A DNA stretch of 64,000 bases from Bimuria novae-zelandiae CBS 107.79 (lineage: Eukaryota > Ascomycota > Dothideomycetes > Pleosporales > Didymosphaeriaceae). Location of the stretch: positions 1,580,843 to 1,644,842 of the forward strand of contig ML976658.1 in NCBI GenBank assembly GCA_010015655.1, written 5' to 3'. Made by a program: the position numbers and the translations under genes. Shown here piece after piece: positions 22,024-33,156 of the stretch. A model generated the notes under the pieces. The model searched no databases. It saw only the letters and a program-made list of their open reading frames with translations, and was not told where the DNA came from. The stretch's first letter is position 1. Each line of letters opens with the position of its first letter.

Positions 22024-23523
22024 ATAAGTAAGTTACTAATATCTAAGGAGTTAGCGCTAAAGGCTAAACTCTTTTACCTTTTTTTATTTTCTTTAGCAAG
22101 GTCTTAATTACGTCCTAGTTCTATAATCTACCCTAAGACTAAGTTATTAAAGTTAGTCCTAATAGCTAGACGTTAAATAAGCTTAACCTTACCTAGCTAA
22201 GGCACTTTAATACTTATACTAAGACGCGTAGTATAGGTGCATACTAGCTACTAATTATAAATAGTTATAAGAGCTACTACTTACACGAATTCTATAAATA
22301 CTATAAGGAAGAGAAGATTATTATTCTCTATATACTTTTATACTTATTATACCTCTTATAGTTACTTAATATAAGTTATTTTTTGCCTTTAAAGCAGGCG
22401 TATAGTAATAAGATTAGTAGCTTAGTATAGTATAGCACTAAGTAGATTAAGAAAGAGGCCTTTTTACTAGCCTTTAAAGTAGTTTTTAAGAAGATAATAA
22501 TAAAGGCGAATATCTACGCAGGCTTTAAAGGCGCTAGATTAGTCTTACACGACTTAGAGATAGTATTATTAAGACTTAATATAGTTTTTTATACGCTAAC
22601 TCTACCTAATGTAAAGGACACTCTATAAAAATTAAAAATACTAAGTAACCTTCGCGAGATAAAGGCTTAGTTAACGCTAGTTTATAAGCGTATATAAAAG
22701 TATAAAGATTTACTAGTTTCTCTACTTTTTAGAGCTATTAAGTAGCTTAATAAAGGTGTTACATTAATAGGGCACGAAGCAGTATTAATATAATAAAAAA
22801 TAATAAGGCTTTATAAGATAATAGAGATAGTAATAAAAGTAAAGAGTTAAAAGAGGAAGTATATTTAGGTAGCTAAAATACTTATAGTAAGAGAGGTAGT
22901 TCATTTAATAGCTAAAAAGGATAGTAGTAGGCAAAAGGAGGGTAAAGAGTCTATAAAAAGGGTACGTAGGCAAAGGCGCTACAGACGTTATAGTAAAGCT
23001 AGCTAAAACGCTCACACCTACGTAGTAGAAATTATAAATATATCTAATAGTAATAAGTCTAAATAGTATTTCTATATTCTACAAATTATAGTAAATTATA
23101 ATAGTATTATAGGAGGCGCTTCGCAATAGACTAACTTTTAAAAAGTAGCCCGCTCGGTAGGGTTGGCCCGCTTAGTAGTGAACCACGTTAACCTAAGTAT
23201 ATATATAATTTAGATAAAAATGGCTTCCTACTTAGTGTTATTAGACGCTTAAAATTTTTTTTAATAAGCTTTTATATATAACTTATAAAAGACGCTAAAA
23301 TATACAGGATAGCTTACGCAAGTAAATATTAGTATTAGTATATATTTATGCTAATAGCTCTTATATTACGCTAGCCCTTATTTACTAGTCTAATAATAAG
23401 AGCCTATAATTAAGCTAGGTAAAAAAAATTAATAATAATTATAGTATATTTATTATATTAATAACCTTTAAATAGTTAAATAATTAGGTTAGCGTCGCGT
23501 GGCTTAAGTAAGTGTTTAATTAT

Positions 23524-23971
23524 TGTTACGATCCAGAAGTCGACGGTGGGACGGCGAGCCTTATGACGGCATCCAGGCCCCACCTCAGGCTTACGTAACG
23601 TCCCAGGCTGTTCCAGACGCCAAGACCATGGGACACCGTGGGACCACGTGACCTCGATCACGTGACGTCCCAGGGAATCCCATGGGATCCCACGACGCCA
23701 GGATATGGGACATCGTGGGATTCTATGGGACAAGGAGGATATATATATAGGACGGTTTCCTTTATTACGCTCCTTGTAGTTAACTTATATATCTTCTATG
23801 TAAGTACGTTCTCCTATATAGACTAATAGTTATCTTATTTTATTATAAAATTAAATTATCTAGCCTCGCGCTAAGTGTCGCATTAACTTATACTATTAAA
23901 TAATCTATAAAGTACTATAATACCTTACCGCCCTAACCTGGATCGGCACAAGGTGTGAGCGCCTTATAACA
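23524..23971 (+). mobile_element. Solo LTR of the Gypsy A family inside Tn3
   Basis: 448 bp, TGTTACGATCCAGAAG ... CCTTATAACA, flanked by the duplication ATTAT (23519-23523 and 23972-23976). It interrupts the Tn3 transposase just after the VSVAWLK segment; the frame resumes immediately beyond the duplicated target. Confidence 0.9.
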
Positions 23972-25011
23972 ATTATTATATAAAATAAAAAGCGCGATAG
24001 TAATATTAATTATTAATACTTAATAGCTGTAGTTTTTACGTTACTATAAATTTTATTAATTACTATAACTAGTATAAAATTCTCTTAGCAATATTTCCTT
24101 TTTATACTATTTATAGGTTATAGCCTCTTAATATTTATATTTTTAAGTCTCTCTTAATAGCTTACTTAAATAAGTTAATAGTATATATATAAAGGTCTTA
24201 GGGACTATTACTAGTAGTAAAAAAAGACTTTTTTAGGCTTTTCTAAAACGCCTAGCCTTATTATACGTCGCCGCAATTAATTATAAAGGCTTTTAAGTAT
24301 ATAGGTATATGGCTATAAGACTCGACTTATATACTCGAAAGGCTCCGCAATAAGCCTCTACTAGAGCGCTCGTCGCGAGAGAGCTCTAACTCAGTACTTA
24401 GCGCGTCAGATTAGCGCAAAATTAAGAGACTACTACGCTCTACTATTAACGATATCGCCAATAAGGCGTCGCGCACGCTCCGCTCTACTATACACACGAT
24501 TTCTGTATAAAATACACTACTAAGGGAGGAGAACCAAGGCCTCGAGAGGCTCTCGTCAATCACAAACGTCGCAAAACCAAGGGCAAACGCTGCCCTTACA
24601 ACAACCTAAGGGTTGGCATAGAGGAGCTGTTTTCTTCTCGCCCAGCTCTGTACAGAGAGCTCGCGGCGCTCTCGTAGAGAGAGAAGCCAACAAATAAGAA
24701 GAGAGACGCTAAAAATAATAAAATAAAGAAATATAAAAGGTAAATAAGCTTCTTAAATAGTATTTATTAAAAAAATATATTATACGCGCGTAAGCTTAAG
24801 AGGCGCGCATAAGGGCAAGAGCTAAAAGATCTCTTAAAAATACCTATAATAATAAGCTTATATAGGTAAAAAGCACCTTAAAAATTATATTAAATTATTT
24901 AAAAAGGGTAATTAACAAGCTTTTCTTTTTACTTTATATAAAAAATAAAGAAATATCACAACGCGCATGCCTAAAAGACTTAATTAAGTTAATAAAGTAA
25001 TATTAGTGCTA

Positions 25012-26858
25012 ACGTGGTTAATTACCAAACGGGCCAACCCCACCAAGCGGGCCACTTTTTAAAAGTTAGTCTATTGCGAAGCGCCTCTTATAACACTACT
25101 ATAATTTACTATAATTTATAAAACATAGAAATACTATTTAGACTTATTACTATTAAATATATTTATAATTTCTACTACGCAGGTGCAAGCGTTATAGCTA
25201 GCTTTACTATAACGTTTATAGCGCCTCTACCCACGCACCCTCTTTATAGACTCTTTACCCTCCTTTTACCTACTACTATCCTTTTTAGCTATTAAATTAA
25301 CTACCTTTCTTACTATAAGTATCTTAGCTACCTAAATATACTTCCTTTTTTAACTCTTTACTTCTATTACTATCTTTACTATTTTACGAAGCCTTACTAT
25401 TTCTTATTATATTAATACTACTTTGTACCCTATTAATATAACACTTTTATTAAGCTGCTTAACAGCTCTAAAAAGCAGAAAAACTAGTAAATCTCTATAC
25501 TTTTATATACGCTTATAAACTAGTATTAACTAAGCCTTTATCTCGTAAAGGTTATTTAGTGTTTTTAATTCTTATAAGGTATTCTTTATATTAGGTGGAG
25601 TTAGCGTATAAAGAACTGTATTAAGTCTTAATAACACTGCCTCTAGGTTATATAAGACTAATTTAGCGCCTTTAAAGCCTGCACAAATGTTCGTCTTTAT
25701 TATTACTTTCTTAAAAGCTACTTTAAAGGCTAATAAATAGGCCTTTTTCTTAATTTACTTAGTGCCGTACTATGCTAAGCTACTAATCTTATTACTATAC
25801 GCCCGCTTTAAAGGCGAAAAATAACTTATATTAAGTGGCTATAAAAGGTGTAATAAGTGTAAAAATATATAGAGAATAATAATCTTCTCTTCTTTATAGT
25901 ATTTATAGAATTCGTGTAAGTAGTAGCTTTTATAATTATCTATAATTAGTAGTTAGTATGCACCTATACTACGCGCCTTAGTATAAATATTAAAGTACCT
26001 TAGCTAGGTAAGGCTAAGCTTATTTAACGTCTAGCTATTAAGACTAACTTTAATAACTTAGTCTTAAGATAGATTATAGAACTAGGACGTAATTAAGACC
26101 TTACTAAGGAAAATAAAAAAGGGTAGAAAAGCCTAGCCTTTAGCGCTAACTCCCTAAATATTAGTAACTTACTTATAGTTACTAAGTTAAATTTTCTTTA
26201 GGTTACTTTGCTTCTTAGAGCCTATAAAGACTATCTAACCTTATATTACCTCTATTATAAAGTCTATCTTATTAAAGTTATACGTGTTATTATTAGTAAT
26301 ACTATACTTAATCTTAGTATTAGTAACTAGCTTAAACTAAGGCGTTATAACGCGTAGATCTTTATTTAAGGCTTATTAATAATTATATAAATAGCTTTTT
26401 TAAAGCTTAATTTCTAGCATACGTATTTTAAGCCTATCTATTTAGTGCTTACTAATAGGCTCTCTACCGCGCTTAGTAAGTAAATTATTAACTATATTTT
26501 AGACTATATCCCTTATTGCTCCTATTCCTTACTAGTTAAGCTTAAGTATACGTTAGACTAGAGCTTCTTCCTTTAGCTTAGTTAGCTTTTTTAAGTTAGG
26601 CTCGTAATCGCGTTAAAAGAGGGCTCTTTAGTATTATTATTATACTATTATTTAAGGCATGCTAAAGGCTATAATAATGTAATTTTTACTTTTATTATAA
26701 TCTTTAATTATAGCTTAAATAGTAAGCTATAGTACGCTTTTAGTATAAGGTTATTACGCATTATATTATAATAGCATTATAGTATAAGCTAGAGGTAGGC
26801 TGTATTTAGCAAAGTTGGCCTGCTTGGTGGGGTTGGCCCGCTCGGTGGTGAACCACGT
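25012..26858 (-). mobile_element. Tn2: full-length Fot1-like DNA transposon, same family as Tn1, inserted in Tn3
   Basis: 1,847 bp bounded by inverted ends ACGTGGTT...AACCACGT and TA duplications (25010-25011 and 26859-26860). It lies in the opposite orientation to Tn1 and carries no further insertions. The subterminal region next to 26858 is nearly the reverse complement of 5881-6105. The whole element is heavily RIP-mutated. Confidence 0.92.
25200..26690 (-). pseudogene. Tn2 Fot1-like transposase, RIP-mutated
   Basis: Read on the minus strand it parallels the Tn1 transposase segment by segment, for example the NLKKLTK region near 26580 and the long core over 25400-26400, with TAA/TAG codons scattered throughout. 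Limits are approximate. It cannot encode a working protein. Confidence 0.8.
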
Positions 26859-27036
26859 TATTAATACTCTCCTTATATAATAGGTAAATAATTAAAACAC
26901 TAACGCGATATTTATAAATATAATAAGCTAGTAATATTTAATATACCTAATTATACTTAATACTAAAAATGATTATAATAAAACCTATTATAGAGAGCTC
27001 TACACTATATTTTGTTAGCGGCGCGGAGATGCCGCG

Positions 27037-27062
27037 GGCGTGCACTAACTGCCAAGATACGG
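27037..27062 (-). repeat. Tn3 right terminal inverted repeat
   Basis: GGCGTGCACTAACTGCCAAG onward to 27062, inverted relative to 5331-5356, followed by the duplicated TA. Confidence 0.9.
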
Positions 27063-27821
27063 TACGACAGCCGCTTGCCAACAGAGCCGAACATCACTGT
27101 ACGGCTGACACATTACATTTCTTGTCTGGCTCCTGGGGTCTCGTAGAACCCGTCAGATATGGGACAGCTTGAGGAGGTGTAGTCCAAAAAGAATAAAACG
27201 TGGCACTCTTGTACCGCGACACAAGTGTCATTGTGCCACACAATACCTGACGTATCCACGGTCGCGGCAACGGGCCAAGGGCCGGAGCATTTCGTGCGTG
27301 CATGGTCGTTCGCTTAGATGGGAATCTGGATGCCTCCATTTGCGTGTGCCGAGGAGTGTTTACCCCGCGTTATAAACATTAATCGCGGTCAGTCAAACAA
27401 TGAGGATCAACCATTGACTTTCTGTTCCACAAGGTTGTCGGATATGGCATGCTCGTCGATGTAAGGGGTCAATGGCATGCAAATGGTGGTTGCAGTGGCC
27501 GTTGTGGCTCACGCCTAGTCCCCGCAAGCGTCCAAGCGATCTGCAACGCGTGAGCTGCCTGCGACGCGGCTCCGCCATCCTTACCTGCTGGCAGTGTCGG
27601 CGCCCTTCAATTCGTTTCTTGCTGTTACTATTCCTATCTTGCTACTACCATTTGTTATATTGTGTCTCGATCGCGCATTCCGCTTGTACCGCTGCTCTTT
27701 CCTTGCATCGGGCCCGAGCCACCCGTGGACGTCTGACTGGAGAACTCAGCTTCGACATCAACCGCCCTAGGAGCCGCTGCCTCACCCCTCGAGATTCGCA
27801 TCGTCATTCATTTCGCATGCC
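27063..27821. other. Intergenic: right host flank and probable promoter of the GT34 gene
   Basis: Host sequence resumes directly after Tn3. The last 200 bp before the ATG are pyrimidine-rich (repeated CTTGCT and CTATC-like runs), as is common upstream of fungal genes. No TATA box or separate gene is clear. Confidence 0.4.
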
Positions 27822-29100
27822 ATGTCCGTACACTCCAAATATGCCTACACCAGCCTCGCCAATATAGCCTCTGGGCCCCATGCGCGATGGCGGCGCATAC
27901 TGTTGATCGCCCTGCTTCCTATGCTCTGCGCCTTTATCTACTTCACCTACGAATCAAATGCGTTGGCAAGCTCACAGTATGTTGTACCGATTTTGCGCTG
28001 CTCGATATCTTAAGTAGCCTCTGTACTGACCCGCAACCAGAGACCTATTCAAGCATGATGTAGCCCTCTCCAATGGCGACACTTCCATGGCTACCGTCAT
28101 TAAAGCCCTCTACGGACCGATACTACATCCGATTGATGCTGCAAATTTTACCGACGACGAAGGACAGACATACCACCTAAACGGCGCGCCGCGCTTCAGG
28201 AAGAAACTAGGGAGGAAGGTGTTGGTTTTGGATATCGACAGCCGGCCTTTAACGAAGCCGGGCCAACTCATGGACGATGAGCTCATATGGAAAGACGGGG
28301 AAGGCATTCGCGCACTCTCTGCTGGCATGCTCAGCCACTATACCTACGCCATGATCCACGGATATGACTACAAGTTCATCCGCGCGCCCGACTACGAGGA
28401 CCGCTGGGGCACCTGGGTCAAGGTGCCTGTCATGAGAGAGGCTCTCAAAACGCACGACTACATACTCTTCATGGACTCGGACGTCATGCTCCACTTTCCG
28501 CACCTTCCGCTGGAGTGGCTGCTCAACTACTGGAACATGACCAAGGAGACGCTCGTCATGATGTCGCTGGACCCCGACGAGCCGCAGAACTACGATTCGC
28601 GAGGAAACCGCTACCTCAACACGGGCTTTGTCATCGCGCAGCAGAGCGAGCGCACGCAGGAGATGTTCAAGGTGTGGGCAGAGTGTCCCGATGAAGGGCG
28701 ATACCTGGGCTGCGGCAAGTGGAAGCTCGAGATGTTCCACGAACAGGCTGCTTTCGGCAACTATATACGCTACGAGTTCGACCGTCCCGAAGATATCAGA
28801 GTACTGCCTTGCGTAGAGGCCAACGGCGCTCCGGAGGCCGAGAATCGCGGTGGCTGCAAAGGCACGTTTGTGCGGCACTACTGGGTGAACAAGGGCCTCG
28901 TACCCAAAGCGCTCAGCGACCAGGTGATGCAGTACTTTATACCGAGACTGCACCAGATGTACCACAAGACGGCCGGACACCATATCGTCGATGCTAAGGG
29001 CTTCCGACTATCAGGCGCGGAGATGATTGAGCTCACGCCGGAAGAGAAGCAGGCGTTGAACAATGGCGAGGGCAAGAACCAGAAAGATGAGGGGTGGTAG
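27822..29100 (+). CDS. Glycosyltransferase family 34 (GMA12/MNN10-like), type II membrane protein
   Basis: Exons 27822-27976 and 28041-29100 encode 404 residues. The intron is GTATGT..CAG with phases matched (CA|A). A short basic cytoplasmic tail is followed by one membrane anchor at about residues 26-43, the classic Golgi type II layout. The catalytic domain has the nucleotide-sugar/metal-binding DSD at residues 197-199 in LFMDSDVMLHFP, then EWLLNYW, LNTGFVIAQ, HEQAAFGNYIRYEF and FVRHYW, all typical of GT34. Members are alpha-galactosyl- or alpha-mannosyltransferases acting on glycans in the Golgi; which sugar is moved here cannot be told. The ending GKNQKDEGW is hydrophilic. Confidence 0.88.
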
Positions 29101-29918
29101 GGAGTGCAAGAGCTGTGATACCCAGATCGTTCCTCGCTTCTTGGCTGGCGTTGGCTACATCGTTTTGGCGTTGGATGGGAAACCTATACCTTTTTGACTA
29201 CTTTTGCGACTCTTGCGTTTCAGCCTCTTCGAACCAACCTCGAGAACGACTTTTTACGGACGCCCTACGGACCTACGACGCCTTCTTGCCCTCGAAGCAT
29301 TCGATCTCGCGCACATTTAAACCTCGCATGGATACTTGTCGAGAATACTACTGTAAGACGCATATTCGGCTGGAAGGGCGCGGTCGCGGCGCTTAATGAT
29401 GTTTTGGGATAGGGTAGGGGGTTTGCGCGCTTTGGCATATGTGTATGCGTGGGTTGCCCAGGTAGGTTGGGTATGGCCTAGTTGAATACTTGCATCACTT
29501 AGAAGAGCGGACAAACGGGATCTATCGAATACCACATAGTGCGTAAAGAGGAGAGCGATTACACGTTGAATAGAAGAATTTTGAACACGAACGATGGCTG
29601 CGCATGCCTATAGTGGTCTTACGTGTGTATAGGTACGACACTATAACTGAGTGCGGTACTGGCATCAAGTTTGATATCTGCGCTAGAGTCCTAGTTGGAG
29701 GTCGCATAGGGAGGAGTTAAGTACCCGGTGCTCGGGTTAAGAGGGTTGTAGATGGTTGACGCATCTGCTGGACGGTCTGCTAGATTCCCTGCTTTATTAC
29801 GGGGAGTTAGTAGCTAAGTTAAAGACTAGTTAAAAAGGTGCATTACTGTTAAAAGGCTAAACATTTATTAAAAGTTAGAATCTATTAAAAATTTTAAATA
29901 TCTAATACTCGTTCAAGA
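29101..29918. other. Intergenic, no gene seen
   Basis: Includes the 3' untranslated region of the GT34 gene. Open frames on both strands are short and domainless. Sequence becomes AT-rich after about 29800, leading into the minisatellite. Confidence 0.4.
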
Positions 29919-30098
29919 TTTATTAAAAGTTAAATATTTATTAGAAGTTAAGATCTATATAAAAGTTATGTTCTATATAAAAGTTAAGTACTATATAAAA
30001 GTTAAGTTTTATACAAAAGTTAAGTTCTGTATAAAAGTTAAGTTCCGTGTAAAAGTTAAGTTTTATATAGAAGTTAAGATCTATATAAAACTAAAACT
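29919..30098 (+). repeat. 18-bp minisatellite, about 10 units
   Basis: Nine consecutive units fit the consensus CTATATAAAAGTTAAGTT from 29919 to 30080, followed by a decaying tenth. Diverged units extend upstream to about 29870. Because the unit is a multiple of three, one frame (29968-30165) stays open and would give a hexapeptide repeat FYIKVK; nothing else suggests translation. Confidence 0.9.
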
Positions 30099-32277
30099 AT
30101 ATTTAACAGCTTTAAGATATTTCCTAATTAGGCAGTTTTGTACCGACCTATCCTGTAAATTTTGAGATCCTATGGCTTGGCGAAGAGGTCATTCTTGTCT
30201 TCTGTGCGATTAGCACCGCTGATAGAAAACCTTTGCCAGCTTTGAGGATTGGTGAAGATGCAGTACTCTGGAAGTGCAGAATTATGTTTATATTGAATTG
30301 TAGTGTGAATTCTTGCCACCCCTTAGATCTATATTCTGTACGTTGAGTTTCCCCTAAAGCTTAATAACACGTGTTGAGGGGACCGAACCGTGTTTTGCGG
30401 CGATTTAAAGTCTTGCATTAAGTTTAGGGGGCCGAATTAATCGTGCGAGTGTTTCTTAGGGTTAGACACCTAAATTTCTTTATCCCCACTTGATTAAAGC
30501 AGGCCAGGGATCTCAACTAACGCACTCCGAGTCTGGCTATTAATACCCTTGGCCTTATTTCACTTATCTCTGATAGCTCTGGGTCCGTGTTCGAGTGGGA
30601 AGAGCTTCCTTGGCTCCTTATCCGGTAACTTATTCCGCGTTGTATTGACAAGCCAGTTCCAATCATACGGTGATCGACATTCTCCAAATTGGCGCCACGT
30701 AGATATTTTTATGGAACATTCACATCGCTTACTATCTACGAAGGGTCGTGAGTTTGAATCTCACAAAACCTTTTTTTTTTTTTTTTTGCAACGATTATTT
30801 TTGAACAATTCTCCAGGGGAACACACTTTTTGTCTCTACATTTTGTATTCGGGCGATTATTACCTACTTTTTGCACTTATTTCTCTGGATGGAACATTCA
30901 CGTTTTCTGCCGCTGGTAGTTATGTCAATACAGTAGTCTGTCAGTCAGACAGGGCAGGATCCGAACGATTGATCGCAGGGTGAGAACCAATTAGGCGTAT
31001 TTTCCGCTCCCCTGAGCTCAGGTAGCCGCACGAAATGACGACTAGGTAGTTCCTGGTTTAACAAAAGATGTGGACAGACTTCGTACGGACCATCGGGACG
31101 AGACTCGATGAAGCCTCTGAGTGCGCTCTGGTTTCCTTTCGAGTGGGAAATAGTTACGACTGTTAAGATCAGGAGTTTTTCATCGACAATGCGTGCACGC
31201 GCAAATTCGGTGTTGGTTATTCGCCAGGAAATAGGGTTTTGAATTCGAGTCTGCATACGAAGGTCTGGGAGACGCAGTCCGTGGCCTGGACCGTGGTGGT
31301 GCCGGTTCATAACTAGGTGCGCGTGGTTTTATGGAATGTAGGGCCCAATCTTCACCCCGCTATAGCCAGCCTAGAAACTGTATGGGAGGTTTCGAAGAAT
31401 ATCTGTAACATCTGTACGGTTACGACACTCATCCCAAGTTGGAGCCCATTGATGAAGTCTCTTGCGAAAATAACCATAGAAAATCTCAAGGGCAGCAAGT
31501 GAGCCGTAACGTTGTTGATTAATCTACCTATGGTAGTGTTTATCTACACGGTGGAGCGAGCAGACGCTAACCCTCTATGGGGAAGGCGCGGAGACTCTAA
31601 GAACAGGACGTAGTAAAGGTACGGGCTGACAGAAAACCTTGCGCATAATTTTGTTCAGTGACAGGAACAGTGCCTCCTTCTCTTGGGTAGTAAGGCGCAG
31701 GTCCTGGGGAAAGCAAAGGCTATGCAATGATCGACAAGTCAAAGCAAGGGATACGATGGAGGGAGATCGAGCTGCTCGGCGATCCTCGAAATAATCTCAG
31801 CCAGAAGGCTACCTAGCCCTAATCGAGGACGCCGACGTCGGAAAAAGGTAGCCACTCGGCGGGCAAGCCGCTTCGCCGTATTATGATTGCTCCGAGGAAG
31901 AAACAGGTAGAGCGAAGAGACAGGCAAGCGAAGAAATAACTAGGTAGGCTAAGTGAAAAAGGGGGACAAAAGCGGACCCGACATTGTTGAGGCTCATTCA
32001 ACGATTCCCATTTTGGTACGCCAATATCAATCAGGCCAATGATCGCCTAACCTTTACCCAATAACATTGCCATATGCCGTTACTTTTTGCCATTTTGGAC
32101 ACTTGGCCACGGCCAGGTATGTATACCCATTGCGTTTTGTGAAGACTGGGCACAAGGATTGCACACGTGCCTGGTTTATCATATATCCTGGGTTGCCCAT
32201 ACACGTACAGGCACAGCAAAGTATATTTCATTCACAGCTATAAACGTACAATATATGCTGCGTCCTTCAAAGCCACG
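30099..32277. other. Intergenic, no gene seen
   Basis: About 2.2 kb without a convincing coding region. Contents worth noting are a 17-T run at 30771-30787 preceded by a T-arm-like hairpin (30748-30764), and a GC-richer stretch at 31740-31990 with stops in all frames. The open frames at 30549-30983 and 30945-31310 overlap on opposite strands and show no domain. Confidence 0.35.
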
Positions 32278-32543
32278 CTAACGTCGTCTCGCACCGTAAC
32301 CCCAATGGTTAGATCCTACATCGCCATAGTCGAACTGCTGATGCAAGCGACGGTTTTGCGAGCGACGATTACGCCGATCGTTCATGTTGGCATCACCCCA
32401 GCTCGGACGACCGTTATTGAAGCCGTCGTCCCATCCGTGGACCCCGGACCGTGCTTCTCCTTGAGCTGATGTTAGAGAGTGATGCAATCGGTGAGAGGTT
32501 GGGAGGAGGAAGTGTTTCGTGAAAACCAGGGATAGCGAGGCAT
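32278..32543 (-). pseudogene. WDDG-family gene, copy 1 (frameshifted)
   Basis: The ATG at 32543 lies 136 bp after a TATATATA box and begins MPRYPWFSRNTSSS, but that frame stops at once. The family motif GWDDGFNNGRPSWGD follows in another frame, and then an Arg/Asn/Gln-rich tail ends FDYGDVGSNHWGYGARRR. The motif frame has no ATG before the motif and no fungal intron restores phase, so I call it frameshifted. An unusual intron or sequencing error remains possible. Diverges from copy 2. Confidence 0.55.
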
Positions 32544-32678
32544 AGTTGCACAATGATCTGCTGGTTGTTTCGAAAGATTGCTGTGTTATGGTATCGGTAG
32601 CGTTGTATTGTTACACTTGATTTCGTACTGCAGTAAGGAAGCTCTGTTGTCGAATAGTAGAAGAAGATGCGGCGGGGA

Positions 32679-32686
32679 TATATATA
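32679..32686 (-). promoter_or_regulatory. TATA box, WDDG copy 1
   Basis: TATATATA on the minus strand, 136 bp before the ATG. Copies 2, 3, 4 and 5 have a TATA element at 136-152 bp, a consistent promoter layout. Confidence 0.5.
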
Positions 32687-33004
32687 ACATCACCACTGGG
32701 TGGAATACGAACCAGAAAGATTGAAGGGATTTAGTTCACAACTGGTCTGGTCGAGAAGATGGTAGACAGGACCGCCGTAGTTCGTGAAGTCGTGCTACTA
32801 GCATGCCAGCCCCCTTTCTTTGAATGTCTGGACAGAGCAACCTTTCGTCGAAAAATAACATGAATGAGAGCGCCGAGAAGCGGTACGAAACACAGTCCTT
32901 CACTATTGCCAGTTTCATTAACGAAAAGGTACTCCAGGGCTGCTTTTCAGAGCACAACTCCTCTGCCAGCGGAGTAGCCAGCAGTCTCAGCCCAGCTGCT
33001 TTAC

Positions 33005-33012
33005 TATATATA
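33005..33012 (+). promoter_or_regulatory. TATA box, WDDG copy 2
   Basis: TATATATA in a CCTCCCGCG-flanked context, 152 bp before the chosen ATG at 33157. Confidence 0.5.
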
Positions 33013-33156
33013 CACCCTCCCGCGCCTGGCCTCCTAATGCATCGAATCACTCAATGTCGTTATCTGCGTCAAGTTAAACCAAGTACCATAATCAATCTTC
33101 CTCGAACAACAACAAAATCCCTAACATCGTCTCCACATCCCAAACGAAGAACAACC

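Larger units (their letters stand above)
6040..23060 (+). pseudogene. Tn1 Fot1-like transposase, RIP-mutated and split
   Basis: Coding begins just before Gypsy A (about 6040-6109) and resumes at 21093. The segment KKLTKPEEKALV, an HTH region and KAKYSIT..NFNETGFI follow, the last resembling the first catalytic Asp region (DETGF) of DDE transposases. A solo LTR interrupts at 21551-22023. The frame continues with GVSAKG, PFFIFFSK, a degraded LLIIDGH-like region, PLKQAYS and GFKGARLVLHDLE. Many TAA/TAG codons stand in for Gln or Trp. Start and end are approximate. Confidence 0.8.
5881..23188 (+). mobile_element. Tn1: Fot1-like DNA transposon inserted in Tn3
   Basis: It starts ACGTGGTTCACCACCGAGCG at 5881 and ends with the inverted copy at 23188. 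The right flank has TA (23189-23190); the left flank reads TG, one change from the expected TA. Removing Gypsy A plus its 5-bp duplication (14,983 bp) and the solo LTR plus its duplication (478 bp) leaves 1,847 bp. That is exactly the length of Tn2, which confirms both boundaries and family identity. The ends contain a further inverted motif, GCGGGCCAACCC. The element is heavily RIP-mutated. Confidence 0.9.
5432..24760 (+). pseudogene. Tn3 pogo-type transposase, RIP-mutated and interrupted three times
   Basis: The start ATG at 5432 opens a psq/CENP-B-like helix-turn-helix segment (IESLEPGEHY, then VARSILSRRHR). From about 5612 the frame continues with stops where Gln or Trp is expected, reaching 5880. 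It resumes at 23191-23523 with a DDE_1-like core recognisable from ANSSYITLALIY and VSVAWLK, and again after the solo LTR at 23977. There the LLAIFP and KKDFFRLF segments occur before a Ser/Arg-rich tail ending near 24735. One frameshift lies near 24595. No functional product is possible. Confidence 0.85.
5331..27062 (+). mobile_element. Tn3: pogo/Fot1-like DNA transposon, host of a nested transposon stack
   Basis: The outermost element. It starts CCGTATCTTGGCAG at 5331 and ends with the reverse complement at 27062, giving 26-bp terminal inverted repeats with one mismatch. TA duplications sit at 5329-5330 and 27063-27064, as expected for Tc1/mariner-pogo elements. Subtracting the inserted Tn1 (5881-23188), the solo LTR (23524-23971) and Tn2 (25012-26858) with their target duplications leaves 2,120 bp, a normal size for fungal pogo-like elements. 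Transposase fragments read in order across the interruptions. The first 280 bp and about 24340-24720 keep normal base composition, while the rest is strongly AT-rich, so mutation was patchy. The host sequence before insertion was one uninterrupted intergenic region. Confidence 0.9.

Noticed and set aside
5881..27062. CRISPR-like or satellite array suggested by repeated short motifs in the AT-rich island
   Set aside because: The repeats are LTRs, terminal inverted repeats and homologous gag-pol segments of the dissected transposons. No regular spacer-repeat structure exists.
28249..28983. 244-codon open frame antisense to the GT34 gene
   Set aside because: Lies entirely opposite a well-supported conserved coding region and has no domain of its own.
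30748..30787. T-arm-like hairpin GTGAGTTTGAATCTCAC followed by a run of 17 T, resembling the end of a tRNA or Pol III gene
   Set aside because: No upstream partner for the acceptor stem (AGGTTTT-like) and no D-arm or anticodon arm could be fitted. At most a tRNA-derived fragment.
32824..33156. Upstream open extension of WDDG copy 2 giving a 214-residue protein
   Set aside because: The extension runs through the TATA box at 33005 and has no resemblance to the other copies, so the short protein is preferred.
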